In this document: one piece after another, positions 8,196 to 16,777 of the stretch
Numbering within the stretch: the first letter of the stretch is position 1
Layout: every line of letters starts with the position of its first letter
DNA from: Clostridia bacterium
Lineage (GTDB): Bacteria > Aerophobota > Aerophobia > Aerophobales > AE-B3A
DNA: 45,838 bases
Direction of reading: 5' to 3'
Assembly: GCA_009618505.1 (NCBI GenBank)
Contig: WJOQ01000255.1
Span: 1-45,838 of the forward strand
Program-made: the position numbers and the translations under genes
Notes under the pieces: model-generated
The model's input: only the letters and a program-made list of their open reading frames with translations
Databases searched by the model: none
What the model was told of the DNA's origin: nothing

Positions 8196-9212
8196 ATGGG
8201 TAATAAGGTAACATATCAAAAAGGAAAGCCTATAAGTGAAAGTATTTCCATAAGCGAAGGAATGGTATATCCGATAAGTAAAAAATTAAGCATAAGTATA
8301 AGCAAAAGATTCAAAGATTTTAAAAAAAATTCGGCACTTCTTTTTATGGCCCTGCCCGCTATGATTTTAGTTTTAATTTTCAATTATATACCTATGTTGG
8401 GAATAATTGTTGCTTTTAAGAATTTTCGGTATGATAAAGGGTTTTGGGGAAGTGAGTGGGTTGGACTTGAAAATTTTAAATTCTTTTTTACCTCTCTTGA
8501 CGCCTGGAGGATTACCCGAAATACTGTTTGTTTAAATGCGCTATTTTTCTCTACTGGATTGATTGTTTCTGTAGCCTTTGCCCTGATGCTGCATGAAATA
8601 ACAAAAAAAGCGTTTGTGAAATTCTGTCAAACGGCCTATTTTTTCCCTTATTTTTTATCCTGGGTAGTTGTAGGATATACGCTCTTTGCTTTTCTTAATA
8701 TGAGATTAGGAATTCTAAATAGTTTATTCAAAATTATAGGACTTCAGCCTGTTCACTGGTACCTTAAACCTGAGTACTGGCCGGCAATACTGGTATTAGT
8801 ATATTTATGGAAAACTGTTGGTTATTTTAGCGTCATTTATTATGCTGGTCTAATGGGAATAGACCCTGCCTACTATGAAGCTGCAGCCATTGACGGCGCC
8901 ACGAGGTGGCAAATGATTACCAAAATATCTATCCCCCTTATAAGCCCATTAATGGTCATCATAATGCTGCTTCAAATAGGCAGAATATTTTATGCAGATT
9001 TTGGTATGTTCTATCAATTGCCAAGGGATATTGGTATGTTGTATCCTACTACGGATGTAATTGATACCTATGTATTTCGAGCTTTAAGGGTAACGGCAGA
9101 TATAGGAATGTCAGCCGCTGCTGGCTTCTATCAGGCAATAGTGGGACTTATACTTATAGGTACTGCCAATTATCTTGTTAGAAGAATTAACCCAGAAAAT
9201 GCTCTATTTTAA
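8196..9212 (+). CDS. ABC transporter permease, LplB type (CUT1)
   Basis: This 338-residue membrane protein is of the LplB/YteP class. Its core starts with ALLFMALPAMILVLIFNYIP, and the EAA loop YYEAAAIDGATRWQMI starts at residue 226. The N-terminal 45 residues are an unusual polar stretch rich in Ile-Ser (ISESISISEG, ISKKLSISISKRF) made of repeated ATAAGT/ATAAGC units. The start has AGGAG about 9 bases upstream. A start at the Met near residue 23 would remove part of the repeat. It probably pairs with the permease at 9334 and the binding protein at 10337 as a second oligosaccharide importer. Confidence 0.9.
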   Translation: MGNKVTYQKGKPISESISISEGMVYPISKKLSISISKRFKDFKKNSALLFMALPAMILVLIFNYIPMLGIIVAFKNFRYDKGFWGSEWVGLENFKFFFTSLDAWRITRNTVCLNALFFSTGLIVSVAFALMLHEITKKAFVKFCQTAYFFPYFLSWVVVGYTLFAFLNMRLGILNSLFKIIGLQPVHWYLKPEYWPAILVLVYLWKTVGYFSVIYYAGLMGIDPAYYEAAAIDGATRWQMITKISIPLISPLMVIIMLLQIGRIFYADFGMFYQLPRDIGMLYPTTDVIDTYVFRALRVTADIGMSAAAGFYQAIVGLILIGTANYLVRRINPENALF

Positions 9213-9216
9213 TTTT

Positions 9217-9286
9217 GGTTAATTGGTGAGTAGTTAAATGGTGAGTAATAATTAACCAATTAACAAATTAACCACTCACTACTCAC
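9217..9286. repeat. Mosaic inverted repeat built from two words (GTGAGTAG and GGTTAATT)
   Basis: GTTAATTGG (9218-9226) pairs with CCAATTAAC (9256-9264), and GTGAGTAGT (9226-9234) pairs with ACTACTCAC (9278-9286). Additional partial copies of both words lie between. The 121-base gap between the two permease genes is almost wholly this element plus a ribosome-binding region. It may fold into alternative hairpins that set permease expression, or it may be a copy of a dispersed repeat. Confidence 0.6.
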
Positions 9287-9333
9287 TATTCTGCTTACAG
9301 CTTATAGCTGGCCGAGGGGGAAGCTAGAAAAAA

Positions 9334-10224
9334 ATGATAGAAGCGAAAAAATCAAAACTAATTTCTTCAATCATCATTTGTATAATCCTTACCTCATTTG
9401 CCGTAACGTGTATTATACCTATTATTGCCGTCTTATCCATTTCACTATCTAATGAAATGGATATTTTAAGACATGGCTATAGTCTTATACCCAGAGAAAT
9501 ATCTTTAACAGCCTACCAATATATATTTAAGGTTCCAAAACATATCCTACAATCGTATTTTATTAGCACGAGCGTAACAGGGGCAGGGACCCTTTTAAGT
9601 CTATTTATTATTGCTCTGCTTGCCTATCCATTATCCCGTCGGGATTTTAAATATAGAAATGCATTAGCTTTCTATATATTTTTTACCATGCTCTTTAATG
9701 GAGGTCTGGTGCCCTGGTATATCTTAATCGTAAGGTACTTACATCTAAAGGATACATGGTGGGTACTTGTATTACCCTATTTGGTACTTCCCTGGTTTGT
9801 TTTACTTCTGAAAACATTTTTCCAGCAAATACCTATCTCAATTATTGAATCAGCGAAACTGGATGGGGCAAGTGAGCTAAGAATATTTTTTACCATCATT
9901 GTTCCCTTATCAAAACCGGCCCTGGCAGCTATAGGATTATTTATTTTGCTGCGTTATTGGAATGATTGGTGGCTGCCTTTATTGTATATTGACAGTGAAA
10001 ACCTGGTACCCCTGCAATATATGCTACAGAGAATGATGGCTAACATACAGTTTTTAACCCAACAACTGCGAACTACACAAATGTTTATAGATGTAAGCAA
10101 GTTGCCTAATGAGTCAGCAAGGATGGCTATGTGTATACTGGCCGCGGGGCCTATGCTCTTTATTTTTCCATTTTTCCAAAAATACTTTGTCAAGGGATTA
10201 ACAGTAGGTGCCATTAAAGGTTAG
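9334..10224 (+). CDS. ABC transporter permease, LplC/YtcP type (CUT1)
   Basis: This 296-residue membrane protein is the partner of the LplB-type permease. The first helix lies near residues 10-35. The EAA loop IIESAKLDGASELRIFF starts at residue 170. The C-terminus KYFVKGLTVGAIKG is typical of the class. Between the EAA loop and the C-terminus is the segment NLVPLQYMLQRMMAN, characteristic of the LplC/YtcP subgroup. The stop codon is embedded in a perfect hairpin (10216-10240) before the binding-protein gene. No ATPase gene follows. Confidence 0.92.
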   Translation: MIEAKKSKLISSIIICIILTSFAVTCIIPIIAVLSISLSNEMDILRHGYSLIPREISLTAYQYIFKVPKHILQSYFISTSVTGAGTLLSLFIIALLAYPLSRRDFKYRNALAFYIFFTMLFNGGLVPWYILIVRYLHLKDTWWVLVLPYLVLPWFVLLLKTFFQQIPISIIESAKLDGASELRIFFTIIVPLSKPALAAIGLFILLRYWNDWWLPLLYIDSENLVPLQYMLQRMMANIQFLTQQLRTTQMFIDVSKLPNESARMAMCILAAGPMLFIFPFFQKYFVKGLTVGAIKG

Positions 10225-10240
10225 TACGATACTAACCTTT
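10216..10240 (+). repeat. Perfect 10-bp hairpin over the permease stop codon
   Basis: AAAGGTTAGT (10216-10225), loop ACGAT, ACTAACCTTT (10231-10240). The stem contains the TAG stop (10222-10224) of the permease gene. No T-run follows. It probably acts as an RNA-processing or protection element that lets the downstream binding-protein mRNA accumulate separately. Confidence 0.6.
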
Positions 10241-10336
10241 GGGTCCAGAAAAAGATGAAAAGGAGGTGATGGATGCTCTGAACCAAGCCGGACCTTAGAA
10301 AGTTTTGGAAAAAACCAATCTTAAGGAGGAGAAAGA

Positions 10337-11812
10337 ATGTTCAAAAAAATTTTGTGTGGAGTGATCATGGCAACCTTACTTTTAGCTCCTCAACTTGTCT
10401 GGGCTGGAAGCGAGTTGGAGCCAGTGGAGTTGACCTGGTACTACCCCGGACCTTATCCACAAGCCGATGCGGACATGGTATTTGAAGAATTCAATAAAAT
10501 CCTCAAGGAAAAGATTAACGCAACAGTCGATTTTAAGATTCAAAACTGGGGTGCTTATGAAGATAAAATAAGGGTGATAATAGCTGCTGGAGAAGAATAT
10601 GACCTCTGCTTTACGGCAAACTGGTTCAATAATTACCTTCTGAATGTAGCAAGGGGTGCCTTCTTACCTCTGGATGATTTGATTGATGAGTATGCGCCTG
10701 GACTGAAAGCTTTGGTTCCACCTGCAATGTGGGATGCTACCAGAGTGGAGGGTAAGATTTACGGGCTCATCAACTACCAGATTTCTTGTATGACAAATGG
10801 TGCCTACTTTAAAAAAGAACTGGTAGATAAGTATGGTTTTGATGTCAACACCGTAAAAGAAATGGAAGATCTGGAACCATTTCTTGCCGCGGTCAAAGAA
10901 CAGGACCCGGATATTTACCCCACAGGTATTGTAGCTAGCGGAGGTGGTAACTGGGCAGGGTGGATAACCCACTTTGGCTTTGACGAGGTAGTGGGACGTG
11001 ACATGCCTGGGGCTGTCCGTCTAGATGATACCGGAGAAATTCCCACAGCCATAAACCAATACAAAACAGATGAGTTTAAGAAATTTGCAAGGACAGTAGC
11101 AGATTGGTATCAAAAAGGGTATGTACGTAGTGACGCCCTCGCCATTAACGATGCTACACCTATGATAAAAGCTGCGCAGATGGGAGTCTCCTTTGGGGGA
11201 AATTGTAAGCCTGGTAATTCTGCCGAATATTTAGCTGCCCATGGCTGGGAGATAATTTCATACCCTATTTCGGAGTCTGTATTGAAAACAAGCTCCATTA
11301 TCTCTACCATGCATGCTATAAGCCGAACATCTAAAAATCCCGAAAGAGCGATGATGCTTATGGAATTGTTGAACACCGACAAAGAGCTGTACAATTTGCT
11401 TACTTTCGGCATCGAGGGAATACATTACAACAAGGTAGGCCCAAATCGAATAGAACCGATAGAAGGTAGTGGGTATGTCCCAAATACGGCCTGGCTGTTT
11501 GGATGCCAGTTCAATGCTTACTTCTTGCCCGGACAGGCAGATACGCTATGGGAAGATACACATGCATTAAATATGAGTGCAGTACCTTCGCCCATCTTAG
11601 GCTTTGCCTTTGATCCTGAACCGGTCAAGACCGAAATTGCTCAGTGTTCGTCGGTTGTGGGTGAGTATATGCGAACGATTGACACGGGTAGTTGTGGTGC
11701 TGACTGGGAAGCGACACTAGTAGAATTCATAGCTAAACTTGATGGAGCTGGAACCTCCAGGATTATCACTGAGATTCAAGCACAACTCAACGCATGGAAG
11801 CAGGCAGGATAG
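10337..11812 (+). CDS. Extracellular solute-binding protein, LplA type with C-terminal DUF3502-like domain
   Basis: This 491-residue secreted binding protein has a signal peptide at residues 1-23 with probable cleavage after VWA and no lipobox cysteine. The mature part starts with LEPVELTWYYPGP, typical of the LplA/YtcQ group. The last 110 residues, including PSPILGFAFDPEPVKTEI and a tail of the form IITEIQAQLNAW, resemble the DUF3502 domain often found in LplA-type proteins. The start has AAGGAGGAG about 7 bases upstream. Gene order (LplB, LplC, LplA) matches the family. A strong terminator follows directly, closing the transporter unit. The ligand is probably an oligosaccharide, but this cannot be shown. 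Confidence 0.92.
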   Translation: MFKKILCGVIMATLLLAPQLVWAGSELEPVELTWYYPGPYPQADADMVFEEFNKILKEKINATVDFKIQNWGAYEDKIRVIIAAGEEYDLCFTANWFNNYLLNVARGAFLPLDDLIDEYAPGLKALVPPAMWDATRVEGKIYGLINYQISCMTNGAYFKKELVDKYGFDVNTVKEMEDLEPFLAAVKEQDPDIYPTGIVASGGGNWAGWITHFGFDEVVGRDMPGAVRLDDTGEIPTAINQYKTDEFKKFARTVADWYQKGYVRSDALAINDATPMIKAAQMGVSFGGNCKPGNSAEYLAAHGWEIISYPISESVLKTSSIISTMHAISRTSKNPERAMMLMELLNTDKELYNLLTFGIEGIHYNKVGPNRIEPIEGSGYVPNTAWLFGCQFNAYFLPGQADTLWEDTHALNMSAVPSPILGFAFDPEPVKTEIAQCSSVVGEYMRTIDTGSCGADWEATLVEFIAKLDGAGTSRIITEIQAQLNAWKQAG

Positions 11813-11832
11813 GAAAGGGACATAATTAAGAA

Positions 11833-11869
11833 AAAAAGGGCTGTTGCCTTCCAGGTAACAGCCCTTTTT
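11833..11869 (+). terminator. Strong intrinsic terminator after the second importer
   Basis: A GC-rich stem GGGCTGTTGCC/GGTAACAGCCC (11838-11848 with 11854-11864, one G-U pair) with loop TTCCA is extended by A-T pairs and followed by five T. The A-run on the 5' side would make it work in both directions. Confidence 0.92.
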
Positions 11870-11899
11870 CTTTAAAAAGTCAAAAGAAGGACCAGCCAA

Positions 11900-12988
11900 A
11901 TGGAATATAGACTGCTAGGTGATACCGGCCTTAGAGTTTCCGTGATAGGAATAGGTTCATTAGGGTTTTCTCGAGCAAGAGCAGCACCCGAAGAAATAGA
12001 AAAAATAGTAAATCGAGCATTGGATTTAGGAGTAAACATTATAGATGCCGCCTATGCTTATGCTGAAGGAGAAATAGAAAAGGCAATTGGCCGAGTCACT
12101 AAATATAGAAGAAGAGAGTGTATTATCCTTACCCGTTCCCATTTGCGAAGCCCTGAAGAATTTGCTCAAACCATAAATAAAAGTCTACAAAACTTGAACA
12201 CAGAGGCAATCGATATTTATCAGATGCACGATGTAACCAAACCTGGTGAGTTTGAAAGATTAATGAGTAATGGAGTTTTCAATGAATTAAAAAAGGCGCA
12301 AAAGGCAGGCAAAGTTAAATTTATGGGAATTTCCACTCATGCAAGCCCAGAGGATATGAAGAAAATGATAAACTGTGGAAAATTTGATGTAATAACTGTT
12401 TCCTATAATCTCATCAATTACCAAAGGCAAGCAATTGATGGAGAGGATATATCTATAACGGAGAGGGAAATTTTGCCTTTAGCCAAAAAGAGAGGGTTAG
12501 GAGTTACCATAATGAAACCTTTTGGAGGAGGAATTTTAGCAAAAAATCCCCTTAGTGAGGCAAAAATTTCTCCTATTCAGGCCCTTAAGTTTGTAATTTC
12601 TAATCCTTATGTAGATACGGCTACTCCGGGAGTAGGCAGTATTGCGGAACTGGAAGAAGATGTGAAGGCTGGAGATCCTCATATCTTATTGTCCAAAGAA
12701 GATATAGCAAGACTTCGAGAAGATGCTAAGAAGTGGGGGCCTGATTTTTGTAGAAATTGTGGATATTGCCTTCCTTGTAGTGAAGATATTCCCATACCTC
12801 AAATTATGAGGTTGCTTATGAGGTACAGGTTAGGAGAAGAAGGCAAGAAAAACAGGGCAAAAAAGGCTTATATTAACTTAGAAATTAAGGCAAGTGCCTG
12901 CACTGAGTGTAAAAAGTGTGAGCAAAGATGTCCTTATCACCTCTCCATAAGTAAGAAAATGAAGGAAGCCCAAGAGATTTTTGAATAA
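11900..12988 (+). CDS. Aldo/keto reductase with C-terminal 4Fe-4S ferredoxin-type cysteines
   Basis: This 362-residue protein has an aldo/keto reductase TIM barrel (start MEYRLLGDTGLRVSVIGIG). The catalytic-type Asp and Tyr lie in NIIDAAYAYAEGE, and the VTIMKPFGGG segment is near the nicotinamide site. The C-terminal 80 residues carry CRNCGYCLPC (Cys284, 287, 290, 293) and CTECKKCEQRCP (Cys334, 337, 340, 344), which fit iron-sulfur clusters. This group of Fe-S aldo/keto reductases is common in anaerobes and may couple sugar or aldehyde reduction to ferredoxin. It lies between two terminators, so it is a separate short unit or is fed by read-through. Its natural substrate is unknown. Confidence 0.9.
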   Translation: MEYRLLGDTGLRVSVIGIGSLGFSRARAAPEEIEKIVNRALDLGVNIIDAAYAYAEGEIEKAIGRVTKYRRRECIILTRSHLRSPEEFAQTINKSLQNLNTEAIDIYQMHDVTKPGEFERLMSNGVFNELKKAQKAGKVKFMGISTHASPEDMKKMINCGKFDVITVSYNLINYQRQAIDGEDISITEREILPLAKKRGLGVTIMKPFGGGILAKNPLSEAKISPIQALKFVISNPYVDTATPGVGSIAELEEDVKAGDPHILLSKEDIARLREDAKKWGPDFCRNCGYCLPCSEDIPIPQIMRLLMRYRLGEEGKKNRAKKAYINLEIKASACTECKKCEQRCPYHLSISKKMKEAQEIFE

Positions 12989-12992
12989 CCCC

Positions 12993-13039
12993 TGCCATTC
13001 ATCCCCTCAGCAAGCTGAGGGGTATTCTGGCATTTTTTT
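12993..13039 (+). terminator. Intrinsic terminator after the aldo/keto reductase gene
   Basis: CCCCTCAG (13003-13010), loop CAAG, CTGAGGGG (13015-13022) forms a perfect stem. It is extended by an outer TGCCA/TGGCA pair and followed by seven T (13033-13039). Confidence 0.92.
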
Positions 13040-13113
13040 AGAAAGATAGGCTGGCTTGATTGATTTAAAAAATGGTGAGTTTAGCTCGATCGCTTCTACC
13101 CTAAATTCCTTCT

Positions 13114-13161
13114 GGCAAATACCAGAAAATTGGATTAGAGGAATCCTGGTAGGTATTTGCC
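13114..13161. repeat. Nested inverted repeat in the 12989-13563 intergenic region
   Basis: GGCAAATACC (13114-13123) and GGTATTTGCC (13152-13161) form a 10-bp perfect stem. Inside it ACCAG/CTGGT and GGATT/AATCC pair again, giving a long stepped hairpin. No gene or T-run explains it. Confidence 0.5.
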
Positions 13162-13197
13162 GATGAAGACTTCATGATGCAATAGCTAACTTCATTT

Positions 13198-13329
13198 TTA
13201 AGCCCACCACATCCCTCCAGGTTTTTTTCTGAGCATGACCTCCTTAAGAAAGGATACAGCTTTTTCCAGTCCTTCTTGGGAAGAGATAGGGGAATCCTCA
13301 TGCTCAATGCTCAAAACATAATCATTGCG
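13198..13329 (-). pseudogene. C-terminal remnant of a sugar isomerase/epimerase (xylose-isomerase-like barrel)
   Basis: Reading the minus strand from 13329 gives 43 codons ending at TAA (13200-13198). They include DYVLSIEHEDS and EGLEKAVSFLKEV, which look like the last strand and helix of a TIM-barrel sugar phosphate isomerase (Y-x-S-I-E-H-E-D, then E-x-x-L-x-K-A-V-x-F-L). A stop codon lies in frame just upstream and no start or barrel core remains. It is a gene fossil left between the aldo/keto reductase and the GH2 gene. A longer minus-strand reading in another frame (13101-13307) has no recognisable features and is judged spurious. Confidence 0.65.
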
Positions 13330-13474
13330 TGTTTAGAGATCTCTTTGGAAACTTTGTCTCTAACAGGGCGCGTGGAAAGGGACCCTTTCTAACGGGGTAA
13401 ACTCTTAAGCTAGTTAAAGAAGGCATAGGAAAGAAATGGCTCTACCTGAAAGGTCTCTAGCGTTCGCCACGTCA

Positions 13475-13521
13475 TTGACAAATTTCAAAACTAACTGTAA
13501 TATAATATCGTAAAACGATAT
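13475..13521 (+). promoter_or_regulatory. Promoter with LacI-type operator, copy 3
   Basis: TTGACA (13475-13480), TAATAT/TATAAT boxes (13498-13506) and the identical 17-bp palindrome (13505-13521) lie 43 bases before the GH2 start. The spacer sequence differs from copies 1 and 2, while the palindrome and the -35 box are unchanged. This suggests selection on the operator itself. Confidence 0.85.
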
Positions 13522-13563
13522 ACTATTATTAGGGTCAAGAATTCAAGAAAGGAACATACTGCA

Positions 13564-16500
13564 ATGACAGAACAAGACCGAAAAGAGGAGTTATCCAAGC
13601 TTTGCCCCCTTAAGATTCAACCCCGCCATTTTTACCCCAGCAGTCAAAAAGTAGAGCCTATTCAAGAAAGAAGCTATGAAGAGAATCTGGAAAAGTTTAA
13701 AAAGGAACTTCTCAAACTAAAAGAAAAGTATCAACCATTTTTGGCTAACCATACGCCTAAACCAAAAGTTTCAAGGCAAGGATGGCACCAGACAAGTTTT
13801 GAATTTCGCTATGAACAAAAAGAAGATAGAAAAGATTTTTCCAGGATACTAAAAGGCAAAGGAGAATGGGAAAAAGTTATCATTCCTGACTACCGGGGAC
13901 CGCCAGGAAAGTGGACTGGCTTCTATCGGGAAGAATTTACATTTAAAGAGAAGAGAAAACCAGAAAAAAGGATGTTTTTGCGATTTTTAGGGGTAGATTA
14001 CGTTGGCCATATTTACCTCAATGCTCGTTTTGTAGGAAGCCATGAGGGCTTTTTTGCCCCATTTGAATTCGATGTTACAGACCTCCTGCATTTTGAGGGG
14101 GATAACGTCCTCCTAGTAGAGGTTAAAAATGATGCCCCCACCCTGGGTCTGGAAATCCTCGATAAAAAACAAAATATAGATGGGGATAAGATTTATGCTG
14201 CTACCGGACCAGGCTGGGATGACCCTATCCTGGGATGGCACCATTGTCCTCCCGGAGCGGGAATCTACAACAAGGTCATTTTGGAACAAAGACCCCCTCT
14301 CTTCATCCATTCCCTTTTTGTAAGACCTGATATAGATAACTCTCTCATTGAAGCCTGGGTAGAGGTCTTTCATACAGAAAATCATAATCAGCAGTTCGAA
14401 CTGAAGCTCTCCCTTTATCCAAAAAATTTTCAAGGCAAGACCCTGGTAAATATCCCCTGTCAAGTGGAACCAGCTGGCCCAGGCCTTAATTACTACCGAT
14501 TTAAAATACCTCTCTCTCAATATAGATTATGGAACCCGGAGGAGCCCTGGCTATATACACTGCGTGCTTCTATCATCCGGGAGAGAGAGCTTCAAGATGA
14601 AAAAGATTGTCAGTTTGGAATGAGAAAATTTCATATGGATGAGAAAGAAAAGCTGAAAGGTACCCTTTATCTAAATAATAAACCCATTATTCTCAGGGGT
14701 GCCAATGAAATGGGCCATCTTCAGCAGTGTGTTATGAAAGAAGATTATCAGCAATTAATCAATGACATTCTCATAGCTAAACTTGCTCATTTGAATTACT
14801 ACCGCATCACCCAACGGCCAGTACAAAAAGAGATTTATGAGTATTTTGATATGCTTGGAATGATGCACCAATGTGACCTTCCTCTATTCGGCTATTTAAG
14901 GCGAAACCAGTTTAGTGAGGCACTGAGGCAAGCCGGGGAGATGGAAAGATTAATAAGACCTCATCCTTCCTCTATCATGGTCACCTTTATAAATGAGCCC
15001 TTCCCTCCAACTAAAGAAAAAAAAGAGCACAGAGACCTTTATAGAAATGAGTTAGAGGCTTTCTTCGAAGCTGCCAGAAAAGTAATCTGGATAGAGAATC
15101 CAGACCGCGTGGTTAAGAATGTAGAAGGAGACTATGATCCCCCTACACGGACCGGACTATCAGATTTTCACTGTTATACTCTCTGGTACACAAACCACTC
15201 CATGCCTATAGGTAAACTCCATAAGGGGTATTTACAGGCCCTAAAGAAAGGATGGAAGACCGGCTGCGGAGAATACGGGACTGAGGGATTGGACCCTCTT
15301 TCAGTAATGCTTAAGGATTATCCTAAAGAGTGGCTGCCGAAAAATATTGAAGATCCATGGAGACCGGGGAAAATCATCAAGGCCCAGACCTATGATATGC
15401 ACGGAGACTGGTATGAGGAACAATATCGTATCCAGGATTGGATAAGAGAAAGTCAGGCTCATCAAGCCTTTGCCACCAGAATGATGAGCGATGCCTTAAG
15501 AAGGCGCTCAGATATAATTGTCTCTACGGCCCTGCATTTACTTATTGATGCCTGGCCCTCTGGCTGGATGAAGGCTCTGGTTGCTCATAACCGAGTCCCC
15601 AAGCCAGCTTACTTTGCCTTGCAAAAGTCCATGGAGCCTGTTCGGATAAACTTAAGGACAGACCGCTTCAAGATGTATGGTGGCCAGAGAATTGAAATAG
15701 AGGCCTGGGTACTAAATGACACAGATGTGGACCTGCAAGGTTATAAAATCGTGGCTACTTTAAGGAAAAAAGATGAGAATTATGGGTCATTTGAAATTGA
15801 TGTAGAAGCAAAATCCTCTATTTCCACTTATGCAGGAACAATATCTTTTGATGCTCCCCGGGTACGGGATAGAGAAACTTTCTACCTTGATGCAGCACTA
15901 TTGGATAGCGAGGCAAATATTGTAAATTGTGAAAGGATAGCTTTAGAAGCGTTTGAGAAAGAGATAAAACCATCTCATACCACAATCATGTATGTGGGTA
16001 GAGATATAAAAGACTTCCTTGAAAAGCTAAACATCACGACTATACCCTATCAAAAGGAGGGAAAAAGGGCGGAGGGGATACTCATAAATTCATGGGAGGA
16101 ATATCAGAAAAAGAGTCATTCTCTTTTAAAGTGGGTGGCTGAAGGTTCAAAAGCGCTCTTTCTGCTAAATGATATGGGGAAAGATAGGGTAGAAATCGAG
16201 GATACAATCATTTACTTGAAAGAAATGGCCGGTGGGCTAACAGGAATAACCGAGACTGGGCTGACGTTTGTGGCCAGAAATGCCAATGAGTCTATAACCC
16301 GAGGCTTTGGGCCTAAAGATTTCTCCTTCTGGTATAATGAAGAAAAGGATCATATCGATTTCATTGCTAAAAAGTATATGGATTGCCACGGAATAACACC
16401 TCTTCTTTTCACTCACCAGAAACCTACTTTACATATAATTGAAATCGCAAAAAGTAAAGGTTTAAAGAAAAAACTACCCATTGTAGGCTATATGCCTTAT

Positions 16501-16593
16501 GGCAAGGGTGAACTAATTTTTTCTACTCTTTGCTTAAAGGGATTTGTCGGCGTGAACCCTGTATTAGACCGCTTCCTCAAAAAACTGTTATAG
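13564..16593 (+). CDS. Glycoside hydrolase family 2-like enzyme (beta-galactosidase/beta-glucuronidase superfamily)
   Basis: This 1009-residue protein has the GH2 layout: a jelly-roll sugar-binding domain (residues 70-220, with WTGFYREEFTF and FVGSHEGFFAPFEFDVTDLL), an immunoglobulin-like domain (to about 370) and a TIM barrel. The candidate acid/base is Glu478 in TFINEP and the candidate nucleophile is Glu570 in CGEYGTEG. About 330 further residues form C-terminal domains. There is no signal peptide, so it acts in the cytoplasm on imported glycosides. The N-terminal 70 residues are charged and helical. An operator module immediately upstream places it in the LacI regulon. Beta-galactosidase, glucuronidase or mannosidase activity are all possible. 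Confidence 0.88.
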   Translation: MTEQDRKEELSKLCPLKIQPRHFYPSSQKVEPIQERSYEENLEKFKKELLKLKEKYQPFLANHTPKPKVSRQGWHQTSFEFRYEQKEDRKDFSRILKGKGEWEKVIIPDYRGPPGKWTGFYREEFTFKEKRKPEKRMFLRFLGVDYVGHIYLNARFVGSHEGFFAPFEFDVTDLLHFEGDNVLLVEVKNDAPTLGLEILDKKQNIDGDKIYAATGPGWDDPILGWHHCPPGAGIYNKVILEQRPPLFIHSLFVRPDIDNSLIEAWVEVFHTENHNQQFELKLSLYPKNFQGKTLVNIPCQVEPAGPGLNYYRFKIPLSQYRLWNPEEPWLYTLRASIIRERELQDEKDCQFGMRKFHMDEKEKLKGTLYLNNKPIILRGANEMGHLQQCVMKEDYQQLINDILIAKLAHLNYYRITQRPVQKEIYEYFDMLGMMHQCDLPLFGYLRRNQFSEALRQAGEMERLIRPHPSSIMVTFINEPFPPTKEKKEHRDLYRNELEAFFEAARKVIWIENPDRVVKNVEGDYDPPTRTGLSDFHCYTLWYTNHSMPIGKLHKGYLQALKKGWKTGCGEYGTEGLDPLSVMLKDYPKEWLPKNIEDPWRPGKIIKAQTYDMHGDWYEEQYRIQDWIRESQAHQAFATRMMSDALRRRSDIIVSTALHLLIDAWPSGWMKALVAHNRVPKPAYFALQKSMEPVRINLRTDRFKMYGGQRIEIEAWVLNDTDVDLQGYKIVATLRKKDENYGSFEIDVEAKSSISTYAGTISFDAPRVRDRETFYLDAALLDSEANIVNCERIALEAFEKEIKPSHTTIMYVGRDIKDFLEKLNITTIPYQKEGKRAEGILINSWEEYQKKSHSLLKWVAEGSKALFLLNDMGKDRVEIEDTIIYLKEMAGGLTGITETGLTFVARNANESITRGFGPKDFSFWYNEEKDHIDFIAKKYMDCHGITPLLFTHQKPTLHIIEIAKSKGLKKKLPIVGYMPYGKGELIFSTLCLKGFVGVNPVLDRFLKKLL

Positions 16594-16690
16594 ACTGAAA
16601 AAAACAAGAATATAAAGCTGAAAGACAGTTTTGAGAAGGAATTTCAGGAGTAGGCATAATTTATAAGATTTTCTAAGATACGAGCGGTTC

Positions 16691-16710
16691 CCTCTCCCTT
16701 AAGGGAGAGG
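16691..16710. repeat. Perfect 20-bp GC-rich palindrome
   Basis: CCTCTCCCTTAAGGGAGAGG is fully self-complementary. It is followed by the purine-rich ATTAAGGTGAGGGGGGAG. The composition is unlike the surrounding AT-rich intergenic DNA and resembles interspersed palindromic repeats of other genomes. It lies at the left boundary of the GC-rich gene at 16778. The rest of the 16594-16777 gap has nothing else recognisable. Confidence 0.7.
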
Positions 16711-16777
16711 ATTAAGGTGAGGGGGGAGCGAGGCTTATCTTGAATAATATGTTCGGCCAACGAGGAGAACCAATACA

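Noticed and set aside
8211..8330. Ile-Ser-rich start of the LplB-type permease as a separate leader peptide
   Set aside because: It is in frame with the permease without a stop and has one good ribosome-binding site. It is more simply a low-complexity N-terminal extension.
13101..13307. 68-codon minus-strand open frame
   Set aside because: It is out of frame with the clear isomerase remnant at 13198-13329, runs through the hairpin, and has no recognisable features.
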